The translations under genes and the position numbers were made by a program. From NCBI RefSeq assembly GCF_013307205.1, contig NZ_CP028940.1:1285702-1349701 (forward strand): DNA of 64,000 nt, written 5' to 3'. Source of the DNA: Polynucleobacter arcticus (lineage in GTDB: Bacteria > Pseudomonadota > Gammaproteobacteria > Burkholderiales > Burkholderiaceae). Within the stretch, counting starts at the first letter, position 1. Each line of letters starts with the position of its first letter. Positions 33,928 through 41,183 of the stretch are shown here, one piece after another. The notes below the pieces were generated by a model. It did no database searches. It saw only the letters and a program-made list of their open reading frames with translations, and was not told the DNA's origin.

Positions 33928-35219
33928 TTTTTAGCAGTTACCCAAACACTCTTAGGCAATACACAATGAATGGATTTTTGAGGACCGTTCATTTCTCCAA
34001 CACGGCAGTCCATAGCTACGGAAGCGAGTCCATAAGCATCAAGACGTGTCATACCTTTTTTCTGCTGCAACAACTCAATCATCGCCATTGAAGCGGTATC
34101 CATTGCTTTATTGGCATCAGCATCAGTACCCACAGTTACAAACTCAGTTGGCGTTTCAGCTGTTGGACGTGGAGGAATGCCTTTAACCTTGACATCCTTA
34201 GGCGTCATGCAGTGAATACCTTTTTTCACGTTCACCACTTGCGATACGCGGCAATCGGAAATACTAGGCATCAACTTGGCTGCTGCATCAGGACTAACAC
34301 CTCTTTGCTCAACGATAAATTTGACAGTCTGGGCTTTTGCACCATCGATAGCTAGATTGAGATCCTTATCAAAACCTACAGTAATCCAGCTCTTATCTGT
34401 TTCGATACGTGGCATATCAAGCTTCTTGTTCTTGAGGACCTCTACAGAGACATTGAGCTCTTTATATGCGGTTTCAATGGCAGTCAAGTTGACCTCTCCG
34501 TTACCTTGTGCGGCATGAGAGTCACCAGACCAAAATAAAGCACCCTTAACCCAAACAGGCAGATACAAGGTTGCACCCTCTGTCATGTCACGAATATCCA
34601 TATTTCCACCGTATTCTCCTGGCGGCACACTTGAGTACTGGCCCGGCTCTGCTCTGGCCACACCAATAGTTCCAGGAAATGGTCGTAAAGGAATTTCAAT
34701 TCCAGGGGCAAACTCTGCAACCTTGCGATTCATATCTAGGTAGAGATATTTAACCTGTCCATCTTGGAAGTCTTTTGGAAATTGGCCAAACATGCCTGGA
34801 ATATTGAAGTTAGTTCCGTATGCGCGTGGGACGATGCGGTTTAGCTTCACTTTTAGCACGTCGCCAGGCTCTGCGCCCTCAACATAGATAGGGCCAGTTA
34901 ATGTATGTGGTCCACGTCCAGGATTATCAGTACGGAGTTTTTTCAACTCTTCAATACTGACTCCCGGGATCACCTGATTGTGCGCATGCATCATGGTTTC
35001 CATCACCACCGTATCACCAGACTTCACCTTCAGTACGGGCGGTTGCGCATTATTAAACCAGCCCCACTGTGTAGTTTCTAGGGTTGCAGGGAGCAAATAG
35101 GTTGTTCCGGGGAATTGACTGGCATCAGTCTTTGATTGTGCGGATAAAAAACTTGAGGCTACCGTGCCAACAACGGCGAATGTGGCAACAGCTGATAAAT
35201 GAATTAATCTCTTTTTCAA
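33924..35219 (-). CDS. Acetamidase/formamidase-family exported protein
   Basis: 431 residues with a signal peptide ending at SFLSAQS. The FmdA/AmdA-like fold shows VKSGDTVVMETMMHAHNQVI, GPIYVEGAEPGDVLKVKLNR, SVPPGEYGGNMDIRDMTEGA and LFWSGDSHAAQGNGEV, the core of formamidase. The C-terminus adds two repeated segments ending in CRVSQVVNVKKGIHCMTP and CRVGEMNGPQKSIHCVLP with paired cysteines, not part of the enzyme core. It is the first gene of the operon with the metal transporter; the export signal and cysteines hint at a periplasmic role. Confidence 0.8.
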   Translation of the reverse strand: MKKRLIHLSAVATFAVVGTVASSFLSAQSKTDASQFPGTTYLLPATLETTQWGWFNNAQPPVLKVKSGDTVVMETMMHAHNQVIPGVSIEELKKLRTDNPGRGPHTLTGPIYVEGAEPGDVLKVKLNRIVPRAYGTNFNIPGMFGQFPKDFQDGQVKYLYLDMNRKVAEFAPGIEIPLRPFPGTIGVARAEPGQYSSVPPGEYGGNMDIRDMTEGATLYLPVWVKGALFWSGDSHAAQGNGEVNLTAIETAYKELNVSVEVLKNKKLDMPRIETDKSWITVGFDKDLNLAIDGAKAQTVKFIVEQRGVSPDAAAKLMPSISDCRVSQVVNVKKGIHCMTPKDVKVKGIPPRPTAETPTEFVTVGTDADANKAMDTASMAMIELLQQKKGMTRLDAYGLASVAMDCRVGEMNGPQKSIHCVLPKSVWVTAKK

Positions 35220-35559
35220 GCACTTCTCCTTGATGTTTATAAGTACTGGTTAGTATCGACACATCATCGAACACCCCACATGTATTACTCACTTCAAGTT
35301 TCATATTGCCATCTAAAAATCGATTGAAGATTTCAATGTGAACCTTATTGGTGACACTAGCACCAAAATTGTGCTTCAGTAAGAGCGTCAATCAACTTTT
35401 AATACTTATCCGCACAATACTGGTGAAAACACCTAGCCTGTAATTGAGTTTGTATGCGTTAGCTGTACAAGAAAAAGGGCAAGGAATCCGTGATTTCCTT
35501 GCCCTTTACTTTTTTAAACAACAGATCTTCTTATTGCCTGCGTCCTACTGCTGCTAGCC
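35220..35559. other. Intergenic region, promoter of the formamidase operon plus terminator
   Basis: About 340 bases without a gene. The right half contains the terminator listed at 35474; the left part presumably holds the promoter of the formamidase-metal operon. No metal-regulator operator was recognised. Confidence 0.35.
35474..35506 (-). terminator. Rho-independent terminator of the small membrane-peptide gene
   Basis: Stem AAAGGGCAAGGAA / TTTCCTTGCCCTTT, nearly perfect 13 bp, followed on the minus strand by a T-rich tail and symmetrically bordered by T on the plus strand. It lies 54 bases after the stop of the 43-residue ORF. Confidence 0.75.
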
Positions 35560-35691
35560 TTACTGATACTTGCGGCTGAATACTTGCGCCTTACTGCGCT
35601 GATGACGCTTCGTGTTTTTTAATACTGCGCAGTAAGACAAAGCAATGATTACTACGAGTGAGATGCCGTTGAAGTTATTAATTAGTTCCAT
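35560..35691 (-). CDS. 43-residue small membrane peptide
   Basis: A 43-codon frame absent from ordinary gene calls. It begins MELINNFNGISLVVIIALSY, with a single hydrophobic helix (residues about 9-24), and ends in a basic tail with RHQRSKAQVFSRKYQ. AGGAG lies eight bases upstream of the ATG, and a strong terminator follows, so it looks like a real monocistronic gene. The inverted-repeat operator at 35784-35800 is 92 bases upstream. Small single-helix peptides of this kind act in membrane stress or as toxins; the function here is unknown. Confidence 0.65.
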   Translation of the reverse strand: MELINNFNGISLVVIIALSYCAVLKNTKRHQRSKAQVFSRKYQ

Positions 35692-35783
35692 TTGATTTCT
35701 CCTGATGTGTACTTTTGTTAATGAGTTTTTTACTTCTATTTAGCTTCTGTTTTGTTTCAATGTGTTCAGAATATTGACTTACT

Positions 35784-35800
35784 AGCTCAGAAAATGAGCT
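35784..35800. promoter_or_regulatory. Inverted-repeat operator, copy 6
   Basis: AGCTCA-GAAAA-TGAGCT, with flanking CT/AG extending symmetry. It lies between umuC (ends 35876) and the 43-residue peptide gene, 92 bases upstream of the latter. Same geometry as the copies at 9901, 22519, 23809, 24214 and 29031. Confidence 0.55.
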
Positions 35801-35875
35801 AGTAAAATTAGCTTCGTTATTCATTGTTTTTTGTTGTTCCTTTATTCATCTTTTTAATGCTTCCTTGCTTATTCA

Positions 35876-37186
35876 TTAGCGCACTACGGGCAATTCATCC
35901 CACTGCGTGGTGTAGTTCGGCGATCTATTGCCTGATCTCATCTTCCAGTCTTGCTTGGTTCCAGCGGCTGCAGTTTTGATAGCAGCATTACCAAAACGAC
36001 TATTAATCGAGTCCATGGCTTTCATGAGGCCAGCAGATTTACCTTTGACTTCTACATCATCAAAGAGCGATTGCTGCATGGTGGGTTTGTCAGCTAAGAG
36101 GTTAAAGATCACTCCTGCCTTCTTGTACTTAAAGCCGGTTTTGTATATTTGCTTTAAACCTTTTAATGCCGCGCTGGTCAGCGTCAAGGTGTTATCACTA
36201 GGGTCACTCAGAGCGACTGTGATGCTTTGGTGATGCTGTGGCTCAAACGGTTTATGCGAATTAGTTTGCACAAAAATAGTGAGTGCGCCCGTGACTGACT
36301 TTTGGCTTCTGAGTTTTTCAGCACCTCTTGCAGTATGAGTCGCTACAGACTCAGCCAACTCTTCCATGGAAGTTACGGGCTTGCCAAAACTTCTTGAAGA
36401 AATAATCTGCTGTTTAGATGGCGCTACTTCTTCAAGCTGCAAGCAAGATACGCCACGTAGTTCATAACAAATACGCTCAATCACAACGCCAAACTGTTGG
36501 CGCATGGTTTGAGGGGAAACTTGTAGCAAGTCAAAGATACTGTTGATCTTGAGCTCTTTGAGTTTCTTGGCAGTCTTGCCACCAATCCCCCATACCTCAC
36601 CTACTGCCGTCTCTGTCATCCATTGGTAGAGCATTTCTTTTGGCATAGCGCTGATGTCACAAACACCAGCAAACTGAGGATTCTTTTTAGCTAAGTGATT
36701 CGCCAACTTAGCGAGCGTCTTGCTAGCGCCAATACCTACACATACGGGTAAACCTGTGGTGTCTTTAACATCTTGTTTAATGATTTGACCTAGGCTTGTA
36801 GGGTCAGCATATTGCTTGAGCACCGTCTCAATTTGCAAAAAGCTCTCATCAATACTGTAGACCTCTAAATTGGGTGTGAACTTTCTTAAGACCTCTACTA
36901 CTCGGCTGCTCATATCACCATACAAGGTGTAGTTGGAGGAATAAGCTTGGATGCCGTGCTGCTTAGCTAGGTCTTTCATCTGAAACCAGGGAGTACCCAT
37001 CTTGACGCCTAGTGCTTTGACTTCAGCACTGCGCGCTACGGCGCAACCATCATTATTCGATAGCACCACCATCGGCACATCTTCTAACTTAGGTGCAAAT
37101 ACGCGCTCGCAAGATACATAGAAGTTGTTGACATCGACGAGCGCAAAAAGTTGCCTGGTTTCGCCTGCTTGATTCATGGTGCTCAT
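35876..37186 (-). CDS. umuC: DNA polymerase V catalytic subunit UmuC
   Basis: 436 residues, Y-family polymerase. Catalytic motifs are [20 protein letters not shown] (first aspartate), [20 protein letters not shown] and [13 protein letters not shown] (DE pair near residue 110). The helix-hairpin-helix [20 protein letters not shown] and little-finger domain follow, with the C-terminal DUF4113-like end [13 protein letters not shown]. It makes translesion synthesis with UmuD'. The start overlaps the umuD stop by four bases. All acidic residues are present. Confidence 0.95.
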   Translation of the reverse strand: MSTMNQAGETRQLFALVDVNNFYVSCERVFAPKLEDVPMVVLSNNDGCAVARSAEVKALGVKMGTPWFQMKDLAKQHGIQAYSSNYTLYGDMSSRVVEVLRKFTPNLEVYSIDESFLQIETVLKQYADPTSLGQIIKQDVKDTTGLPVCVGIGASKTLAKLANHLAKKNPQFAGVCDISAMPKEMLYQWMTETAVGEVWGIGGKTAKKLKELKINSIFDLLQVSPQTMRQQFGVVIERICYELRGVSCLQLEEVAPSKQQIISSRSFGKPVTSMEELAESVATHTARGAEKLRSQKSVTGALTIFVQTNSHKPFEPQHHQSITVALSDPSDNTLTLTSAALKGLKQIYKTGFKYKKAGVIFNLLADKPTMQQSLFDDVEVKGKSAGLMKAMDSINSRFGNAAIKTAAAGTKQDWKMRSGNRSPNYTTQWDELPVVR

Positions 37187-37680
37187 ATCGATTTACCATT
37201 TCTGCTGCTAGCGTGACTGTACTTACGCACTACTCCAACGACGACACCCCAAATTTGGAGCTGGCTACCCTCATGAAAAGTGATGGGTTCGTAGCTCGGG
37301 TTTTCTGGCTGGAGCTCAGTTTTTCCGCGTAACTGATACAGGCGTTTAATGGTGTACTCATCATCGACTACAGCTACTACGATGTCTTTATGTTTTGGTT
37401 TGAGGGCTTTATCCACTACTACCTTGTCACCATCGCAAATACCCGCACCCATCATCGAATCACCCTTGACGGTGAACATGAAGGTGGCTGGCTTGTTTTG
37501 GACGAGGTAGCTGTTTAGATCGAGGCCTTCCTCCGCATAATCAGCTGCTGGACTCGGAAATCCCGCTGAAATGCGGTGACTCAGAAGCTTGAACTCATAA
37601 GCACCATTGGCCACCAAAGCTTGTGGGGCCTGGGTTAGAGTGCTTTCTGAGGAGCTTTGTGGAAGTGCGATAAGTACCAT
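37183..37680 (-). CDS. umuD: UmuD, LexA-like self-cleaving protein
   Basis: 165 residues. The autocleavage site is the Ala-Gly in [11 protein letters not shown], the catalytic serine is in [17 protein letters not shown], and the catalytic lysine in [16 protein letters not shown]. RecA filaments trigger cleavage to UmuD', which joins UmuC. A perfect LexA box stands 12 bases upstream of its start codon. The pair forms an intact SOS mutagenesis operon. Confidence 0.95.
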   Translation of the reverse strand: MVLIALPQSSSESTLTQAPQALVANGAYEFKLLSHRISAGFPSPAADYAEEGLDLNSYLVQNKPATFMFTVKGDSMMGAGICDGDKVVVDKALKPKHKDIVVAVVDDEYTIKRLYQLRGKTELQPENPSYEPITFHEGSQLQIWGVVVGVVRKYSHASSRNGKSI

Positions 37681-37691
37681 GGGTTCTAATA

Positions 37692-37711
37692 TACTGTATA
37701 TCCATACAGTA
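37692..37711. promoter_or_regulatory. LexA (SOS) box of umuDC
   Basis: TACTGTATATCCATACAGTA, a near-ideal CTG-N10-CAG box 12 bases upstream of umuD. It overlaps the likely promoter, so LexA repression is expected. Confidence 0.93.
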
Positions 37712-37995
37712 TTTCAATACCTAGGCTTTATTTTTTCCAAAACGTGGTTTTTGACCCCTTTTTAGGAGGGGCTGGCATAACAAGCCCCTCTGAAATCCGG
37801 CTGCAATGTATGGCCTAGGTAGCCCCTGGCGAGGGGTATATTCGCCACTCAATGGCTGTAATCGACCCGAAGCAGTCCCATAAAGAAAAACCACCCGAAG
37901 GTGGTTTTAGTATTTCTTGCCTGGGGCGGTATCGACCAGGACCCCAAATTCTTTGCAAATATTAATTTAACTTGCGACTTTAAACTTCAAAGCTA
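37712..37995. other. Non-coding stretch with hairpins, includes infA terminator
   Basis: No gene is seen in these 284 bases. A perfect 8-bp stem GAGGGGCT/AGCCCCTC lies at 37766-37790. At 37890-37905 ACCACC-CGAA-GGTGGT is followed on the minus strand by a T-rich run, forming the terminator of infA. The same stem-loop (TTCG loop on the minus strand) ends the DUF1993 gene at 38859. Confidence 0.6.
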
Positions 37996-38256
37996 TCAAC
38001 GTCGTCTATTTGGGGCACCAGCAAAAGATTGCCTATTCTCAATATGTCTAAAGGTAATACGGCCTTTACTCAAGTCATATGGCGAGACCTCTAAAGAAAC
38101 CTTATCTCCAGCCAATATTCGAATGTGGTTTTTTTTCATTCTTCCGGCTGTGTAGGCGATAAGCTTATGACCATTGTCTAAAGTAATCCGATAACGCGAA
38201 TCCGGCAGAATTTCATCAACAAGACCTTCCATTTCAAGCAACTCTTCTTTAGCCAT
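37996..38256 (-). CDS. infA: Translation initiation factor IF-1, long second copy
   Basis: 86 residues, S1-type OB fold: [40 protein letters not shown] and the closing [20 protein letters not shown]. Typical IF-1 has 72 residues; here a C-terminal tail [17 protein letters not shown] is added. Many betaproteobacteria carry a separate IF-1 next to rpmJ in the ribosomal cluster, so this is probably a second, cold-associated copy, which its location next to a cold-shock gene supports. Confidence 0.9.
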   Translation of the reverse strand: MAKEELLEMEGLVDEILPDSRYRITLDNGHKLIAYTAGRMKKNHIRILAGDKVSLEVSPYDLSKGRITFRHIENRQSFAGAPNRRR

Positions 38257-38279
38257 TTAACACCCTTAATAAAAATAAA

Positions 38280-38328
38280 AAGCCCAGTCATGCTGGGCTT
38301 TGGGCCAGGCAAATAGTTTTCGCCTGGC
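38280..38328 (-). terminator. Tandem terminator after the cold-shock gene
   Basis: On the minus strand, a stem GCCAGGC/GCCTGGC (38304-38328) is followed by a stem AAGCCCAG/CTGGGCTT (38280-38300) and a T-rich run. They follow the csp stop at 38342, so transcription of csp ends before infA. Confidence 0.8.
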
Positions 38329-38341
38329 ATTTACTACTGAT

Positions 38342-38545
38342 TTAAGCAACTTGAATATTGGATGCCATTTTGCCTTTAGGGCCTGTAGCAATATCAAAAG
38401 TCACCTTTTGACCCTCAGCCAATGACTTAAATCCATTGCTGTTAATTGCTGAAAAATGAGCGAACAAATCATCTCCACCTAGATCAGGGGTAATAAAGCC
38501 GAAGCCTTTAGCGTCGTTAAACCATTTCACAATTCCGTTTGCCAT
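38342..38545 (-). CDS. Cold-shock protein, CspA family
   Basis: 67 residues, complete cold-shock domain. RNP-1 is [12 protein letters not shown] and RNP-2 is [10 protein letters not shown], with the usual [17 protein letters not shown] start. It is an RNA/ssDNA chaperone. The start has AAGGA upstream. A long, probably structured leader lies upstream (38546-38700), typical of cold-inducible csp mRNAs. Confidence 0.95.
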   Translation of the reverse strand: MANGIVKWFNDAKGFGFITPDLGGDDLFAHFSAINSNGFKSLAEGQKVTFDIATGPKGKMASNIQVA

Positions 38546-38996
38546 ATCTGACTATTCCTTAAAAAAATTTACAAAAGGGCATATGCCCTAATAGGGCGAG
38601 AGTCAAGAATGGCGGGGGAGATGCTAAGAAGAACTATCGCAGAATTGCGGTATTAATTACTAGTACAACACACTATTAGCTTGAAAATCGCTGTGATCAC
38701 TTTACCCTACTTATTCAGTAAAAGGTGAAATAGATACAATTCGATGACACAAGCTTCTCAATGGTGTTTTTTCTCTCGAATCACCGACACAAGAATTTTC
38801 AATCTTCTACTTTATCGACTGCTCTTGGCCGAAAGCAGACTATCGGCGCCAAAAGAAAACCACCCGAAGGTGGTTAGCGCAAATAAGTTAACTGGATTCC
38901 AGCTGGCTGGATTATCAAGGAAGGCGTTAGATGTATAGATGCTTGCCCAATACAGTCAAGCATGCCCCACTTCGATGAACTCGATTACTCGCTCCA
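38546..38996. other. Non-coding region with csp leader and a terminator
   Basis: A 450-base stretch with no supported gene. The left part is the csp promoter and leader. A terminator ACCACC-CGAA-GGTGGT sits at 38859-38874 with a T-rich tail on the minus strand and serves the DUF1993 gene. A plus-strand frame of 64 codons at 38744 has no start signal and looks spurious. Confidence 0.5.
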
Positions 38997-39497
38997 TTAG
39001 CCGAGATAATCCGCTTTACCCAACTCAACACCGTTGTGACGCAAGATGTTGTAAGTGGTTGCTATATGGAAATAAAAGTTTGGAATGATCCAAGTCATTA
39101 CATATTGCTCACCCACAAACTCAAAGCTCCACTCTTTAATCGAGAACTTGATCTCTTTTGCTTCTGTGCCATCAATCTGCTCAGGCTGAATGCTATCCAT
39201 AAAGGCAATTGTTTTAGCAATGCGCTCTTTTAATTGAGCAAGCGTGCTTTCAGCATCGTCAAATTTAGGCGCTTCAACACCAGCCAAACGCGCTAAACCA
39301 AACTTCACTTGATCACAAGCAATTTGCACCTGCTTAGCCAGAGGAAACATATCCGGAAATAAGCGCGCCTCTACCAAGACCTTGCCATCAATTCCTTTTG
39401 CGGCTGCATACTCTTCAGCCTTCGTCAAAATGGTAGTCAGGTTGACCAGCATTTTCTTTAACTGAGGAACCGAGGCTTGGTACATGGAAATTGCCAT
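38997..39497 (-). CDS. DUF1993 family protein
   Basis: 166 residues. The family signature is MSMYQASVPQLKKMLVNLTT at the start and the closing HIATTYNILRHNGVELGKAD YLG with FYFH just before, typical of DUF1993. These are DinB-like four-helix proteins of unknown function, possibly metal-binding. A terminator follows at 38859. It stands alone. Confidence 0.85.
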   Translation of the reverse strand: MAISMYQASVPQLKKMLVNLTTILTKAEEYAAAKGIDGKVLVEARLFPDMFPLAKQVQIACDQVKFGLARLAGVEAPKFDDAESTLAQLKERIAKTIAFMDSIQPEQIDGTEAKEIKFSIKEWSFEFVGEQYVMTWIIPNFYFHIATTYNILRHNGVELGKADYLG

Positions 39498-39534
39498 AAA
39501 TACTTTCTTATATGGATACTAGATGCAGAACGAA

Positions 39535-40380
39535 TTAAACATCACTCATAAAATCGCCACCACCGCTGTCATCCCATGAGCTTGCACCACCATCATCCCA
39601 AGAGCTGGCGTCATGCACGCCAAAATTAGGATCTAAGGATGCTGGACCGCCCACTTGGTTCATATTAGGATTGGCATTGGCGCCGGAATGACCACCATCG
39701 CGACCACCCATGAGGCTACCTGCTAATGCTTGACCAGCATACATACCAGCACCTAAAGCTGCGCCAGTAGCCAAGCTACCCATTAAGCCGCCACCCATGC
39801 CACCTGCTGCTGGAGCACCAGGGTAACCAGGGCCGCCAGGGGCGCCGGGTCCACCCGGATGGCCAGTAGGGCCGCCTGGAGTACCAGGGTAACCAGCGTT
39901 TGGAGCGTTATAGACCTGCAATGCCTCTGCCTTACGGCGCTTCATCACAATAATGACGCCCACTACCAAAATGGCAATCAAACCCCAAAAGAGTGGATTG
40001 CTAAAAATGGAAGATGAAGATGCGCCAGCAACAGAACCACCTGCGCCACTCGCGAGTTGTACTTGCAGTTTTTGCACGGATTCTGGTTGAGCAAAAGGCA
40101 GGCCCGGAGCTAAGTTTTGCGCTTTGATGAAATGATTACGCGCAAGCTCTACCTTACCCTCTTTGAGATAAAGCTCAGACGCCACATAATGCGCCTTTGC
40201 ACTATTAGGATGGTTTTGCAGCACTTCTTTCATCATGGCATCTGCTTTAGCCATCTGCCCAGATTGCACCGCTTTATATACCTCGGGCAAAGTGGCCTCG
40301 GCAAATGCTGCGTTGCTAGTGAGCAATACCGCCGCTGCGAATACGCCAACTACTAAATTGATTACCTTACGAATGTTCAT
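39535..40380 (-). CDS. Exported TPR protein with membrane anchor and Gly/Pro-rich tail
   Basis: About 281 residues. The start at 40380 (AAGGAG eight bases upstream) gives MNIRKVINLVVGVFAAAVLL, a signal peptide. TPR-like repeats follow (VQSGQMAKADAMMKEVLQNH, AHYVASELYLKEGKVELARN). A membrane helix (FWGLIAILVVGVIIVMKRRK) precedes a tail with a GxP-rich collagen-like stretch and a C-terminal SSWDDGG repeat. It is likely an inner-membrane protein with a soluble TPR part. No specific pathway is identified. Confidence 0.7.
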   Translation of the reverse strand: MNIRKVINLVVGVFAAAVLLTSNAAFAEATLPEVYKAVQSGQMAKADAMMKEVLQNHPNSAKAHYVASELYLKEGKVELARNHFIKAQNLAPGLPFAQPESVQKLQVQLASGAGGSVAGASSSSIFSNPLFWGLIAILVVGVIIVMKRRKAEALQVYNAPNAGYPGTPGGPTGHPGGPGAPGGPGYPGAPAAGGMGGGLMGSLATGAALGAGMYAGQALAGSLMGGRDGGHSGANANPNMNQVGGPASLDPNFGVHDASSWDDGGASSWDDSGGGDFMSDV

Positions 40381-40574
40381 CAAGACTCCTTGTAGGATGT
40401 TTCGTGCGAATTTCATTATCCCTAGTTTGGGGATTTTTGCTACACCCTACTGATATAGGGTCTTTAGGGTAGATTTCAAGGTGTTGTTTGATAAATTGAA
40501 ATCGTAATTCCCTTAATTTTTGTAGCTATATAAATTCATTGCTGATATGATTTAACGTAACTACAATATTTCCG

Positions 40575-40847
40575 ATAAAATTATCTTATGATTCAGCTAA
40601 AAATGATTCAAATATTCAGAAACATGGTTTATCGCTTGCAGAGGCTAGACTGCTTGAGTGGAATACAGCCCTAGAGTGGATTGATGGCAGGAAAAATTAT
40701 GGTGAAGAAAGATACATAGCACTAGCCCTAATGAAGCAACGCCTGTACTACGTCGTTTACGTTGAACTAAAAATAGGTATCAGAGTTATTAGCTTGAGAA
40801 AAGCAAATATTCGAGAGGTAAAAAAGTATGAAAAAGAAAATAATTAG
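40575..40847 (+). CDS. brnT: BrnT toxin frame with ATA in place of the start codon
   Basis: An open frame of 90 codons gives a clear BrnT: LSYDSAKNDSNIQKHGLSLA, then WNTALEWIDGRKNYGEERYI, and VISLRKANIREVKKYEKEN. BrnT is a RelE-like ribonuclease toxin. There is no ATG, GTG or TTG between the preceding in-frame stop and the conserved N-terminus; ATA at 40575 sits exactly where ATG is expected. Either the start has mutated or an unusual start is used. An out-of-frame ATG at 40588 misreads into a short peptide. The frame overlaps brnA by 20 bases as in intact pairs. Confidence 0.7.
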   Translation: MKLSYDSAKNDSNIQKHGLSLAEARLLEWNTALEWIDGRKNYGEERYIALALMKQRLYYVVYVELKIGIRVISLRKANIREVKKYEKENN

Positions 40848-41175
40848 GCCTACTGCAGCAGAAGATGCTGCAATCACAAAAGCTGCCATGGCAGATCCAG
40901 ACTCCACTCCATTTACCGATGAAGAGTGGGAGCAAGCTAGACCCACAATGGTTCGTGGTCGCGGCAGACCCTTGGGTAGCGGCAGCAAAGAGCAAGTTAC
41001 CCTGAGAATCGATAAAGATGTTTTAGATTTTTACAAATCCAAAGGGGAGGGTTGGCAAACCTTTATTAATCAGGTGTTAGGTGAAATTAAAAAAGAAGCT
41101 AAATCTATATCGGTGGTTGAGAAGAAAATCATCAAGGGCAATTTAATATCAAACAAACTAAAAATCGCCGCCTAA
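40828..41175 (+). CDS. brnA: BrnA antitoxin
   Basis: 115 residues. The first half is flexible (FTDEEWEQARPTMVRGRGRP), and the ribbon-helix-helix follows: SKEQVTLRIDKDVLDFYKSK, GEGWQTFINQVLGEIKK. It neutralises BrnT and represses the operon. It is preceded by the BrnT frame, whose start is lost or unusual. If BrnT is not made, this is an orphan antitoxin. Confidence 0.85.
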   Translation: MKKKIIRPTAAEDAAITKAAMADPDSTPFTDEEWEQARPTMVRGRGRPLGSGSKEQVTLRIDKDVLDFYKSKGEGWQTFINQVLGEIKKEAKSISVVEKKIIKGNLISNKLKIAA

Positions 41176-41183
41176 GAATGCAC

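Noticed and set aside
35125..35391. 88-codon minus frame upstream of the formamidase
   Set aside because: It overlaps the start of the formamidase in another frame and has no features of its own.
37766..37790. 8-bp GC-rich hairpin as a small RNA or terminator
   Set aside because: No T tract on either strand and no promoter recognised; too little support.
38744..38938. Plus-strand frame of 64 codons
   Set aside because: No ribosome-binding site, no family resemblance, and it crosses the DUF1993 terminator.
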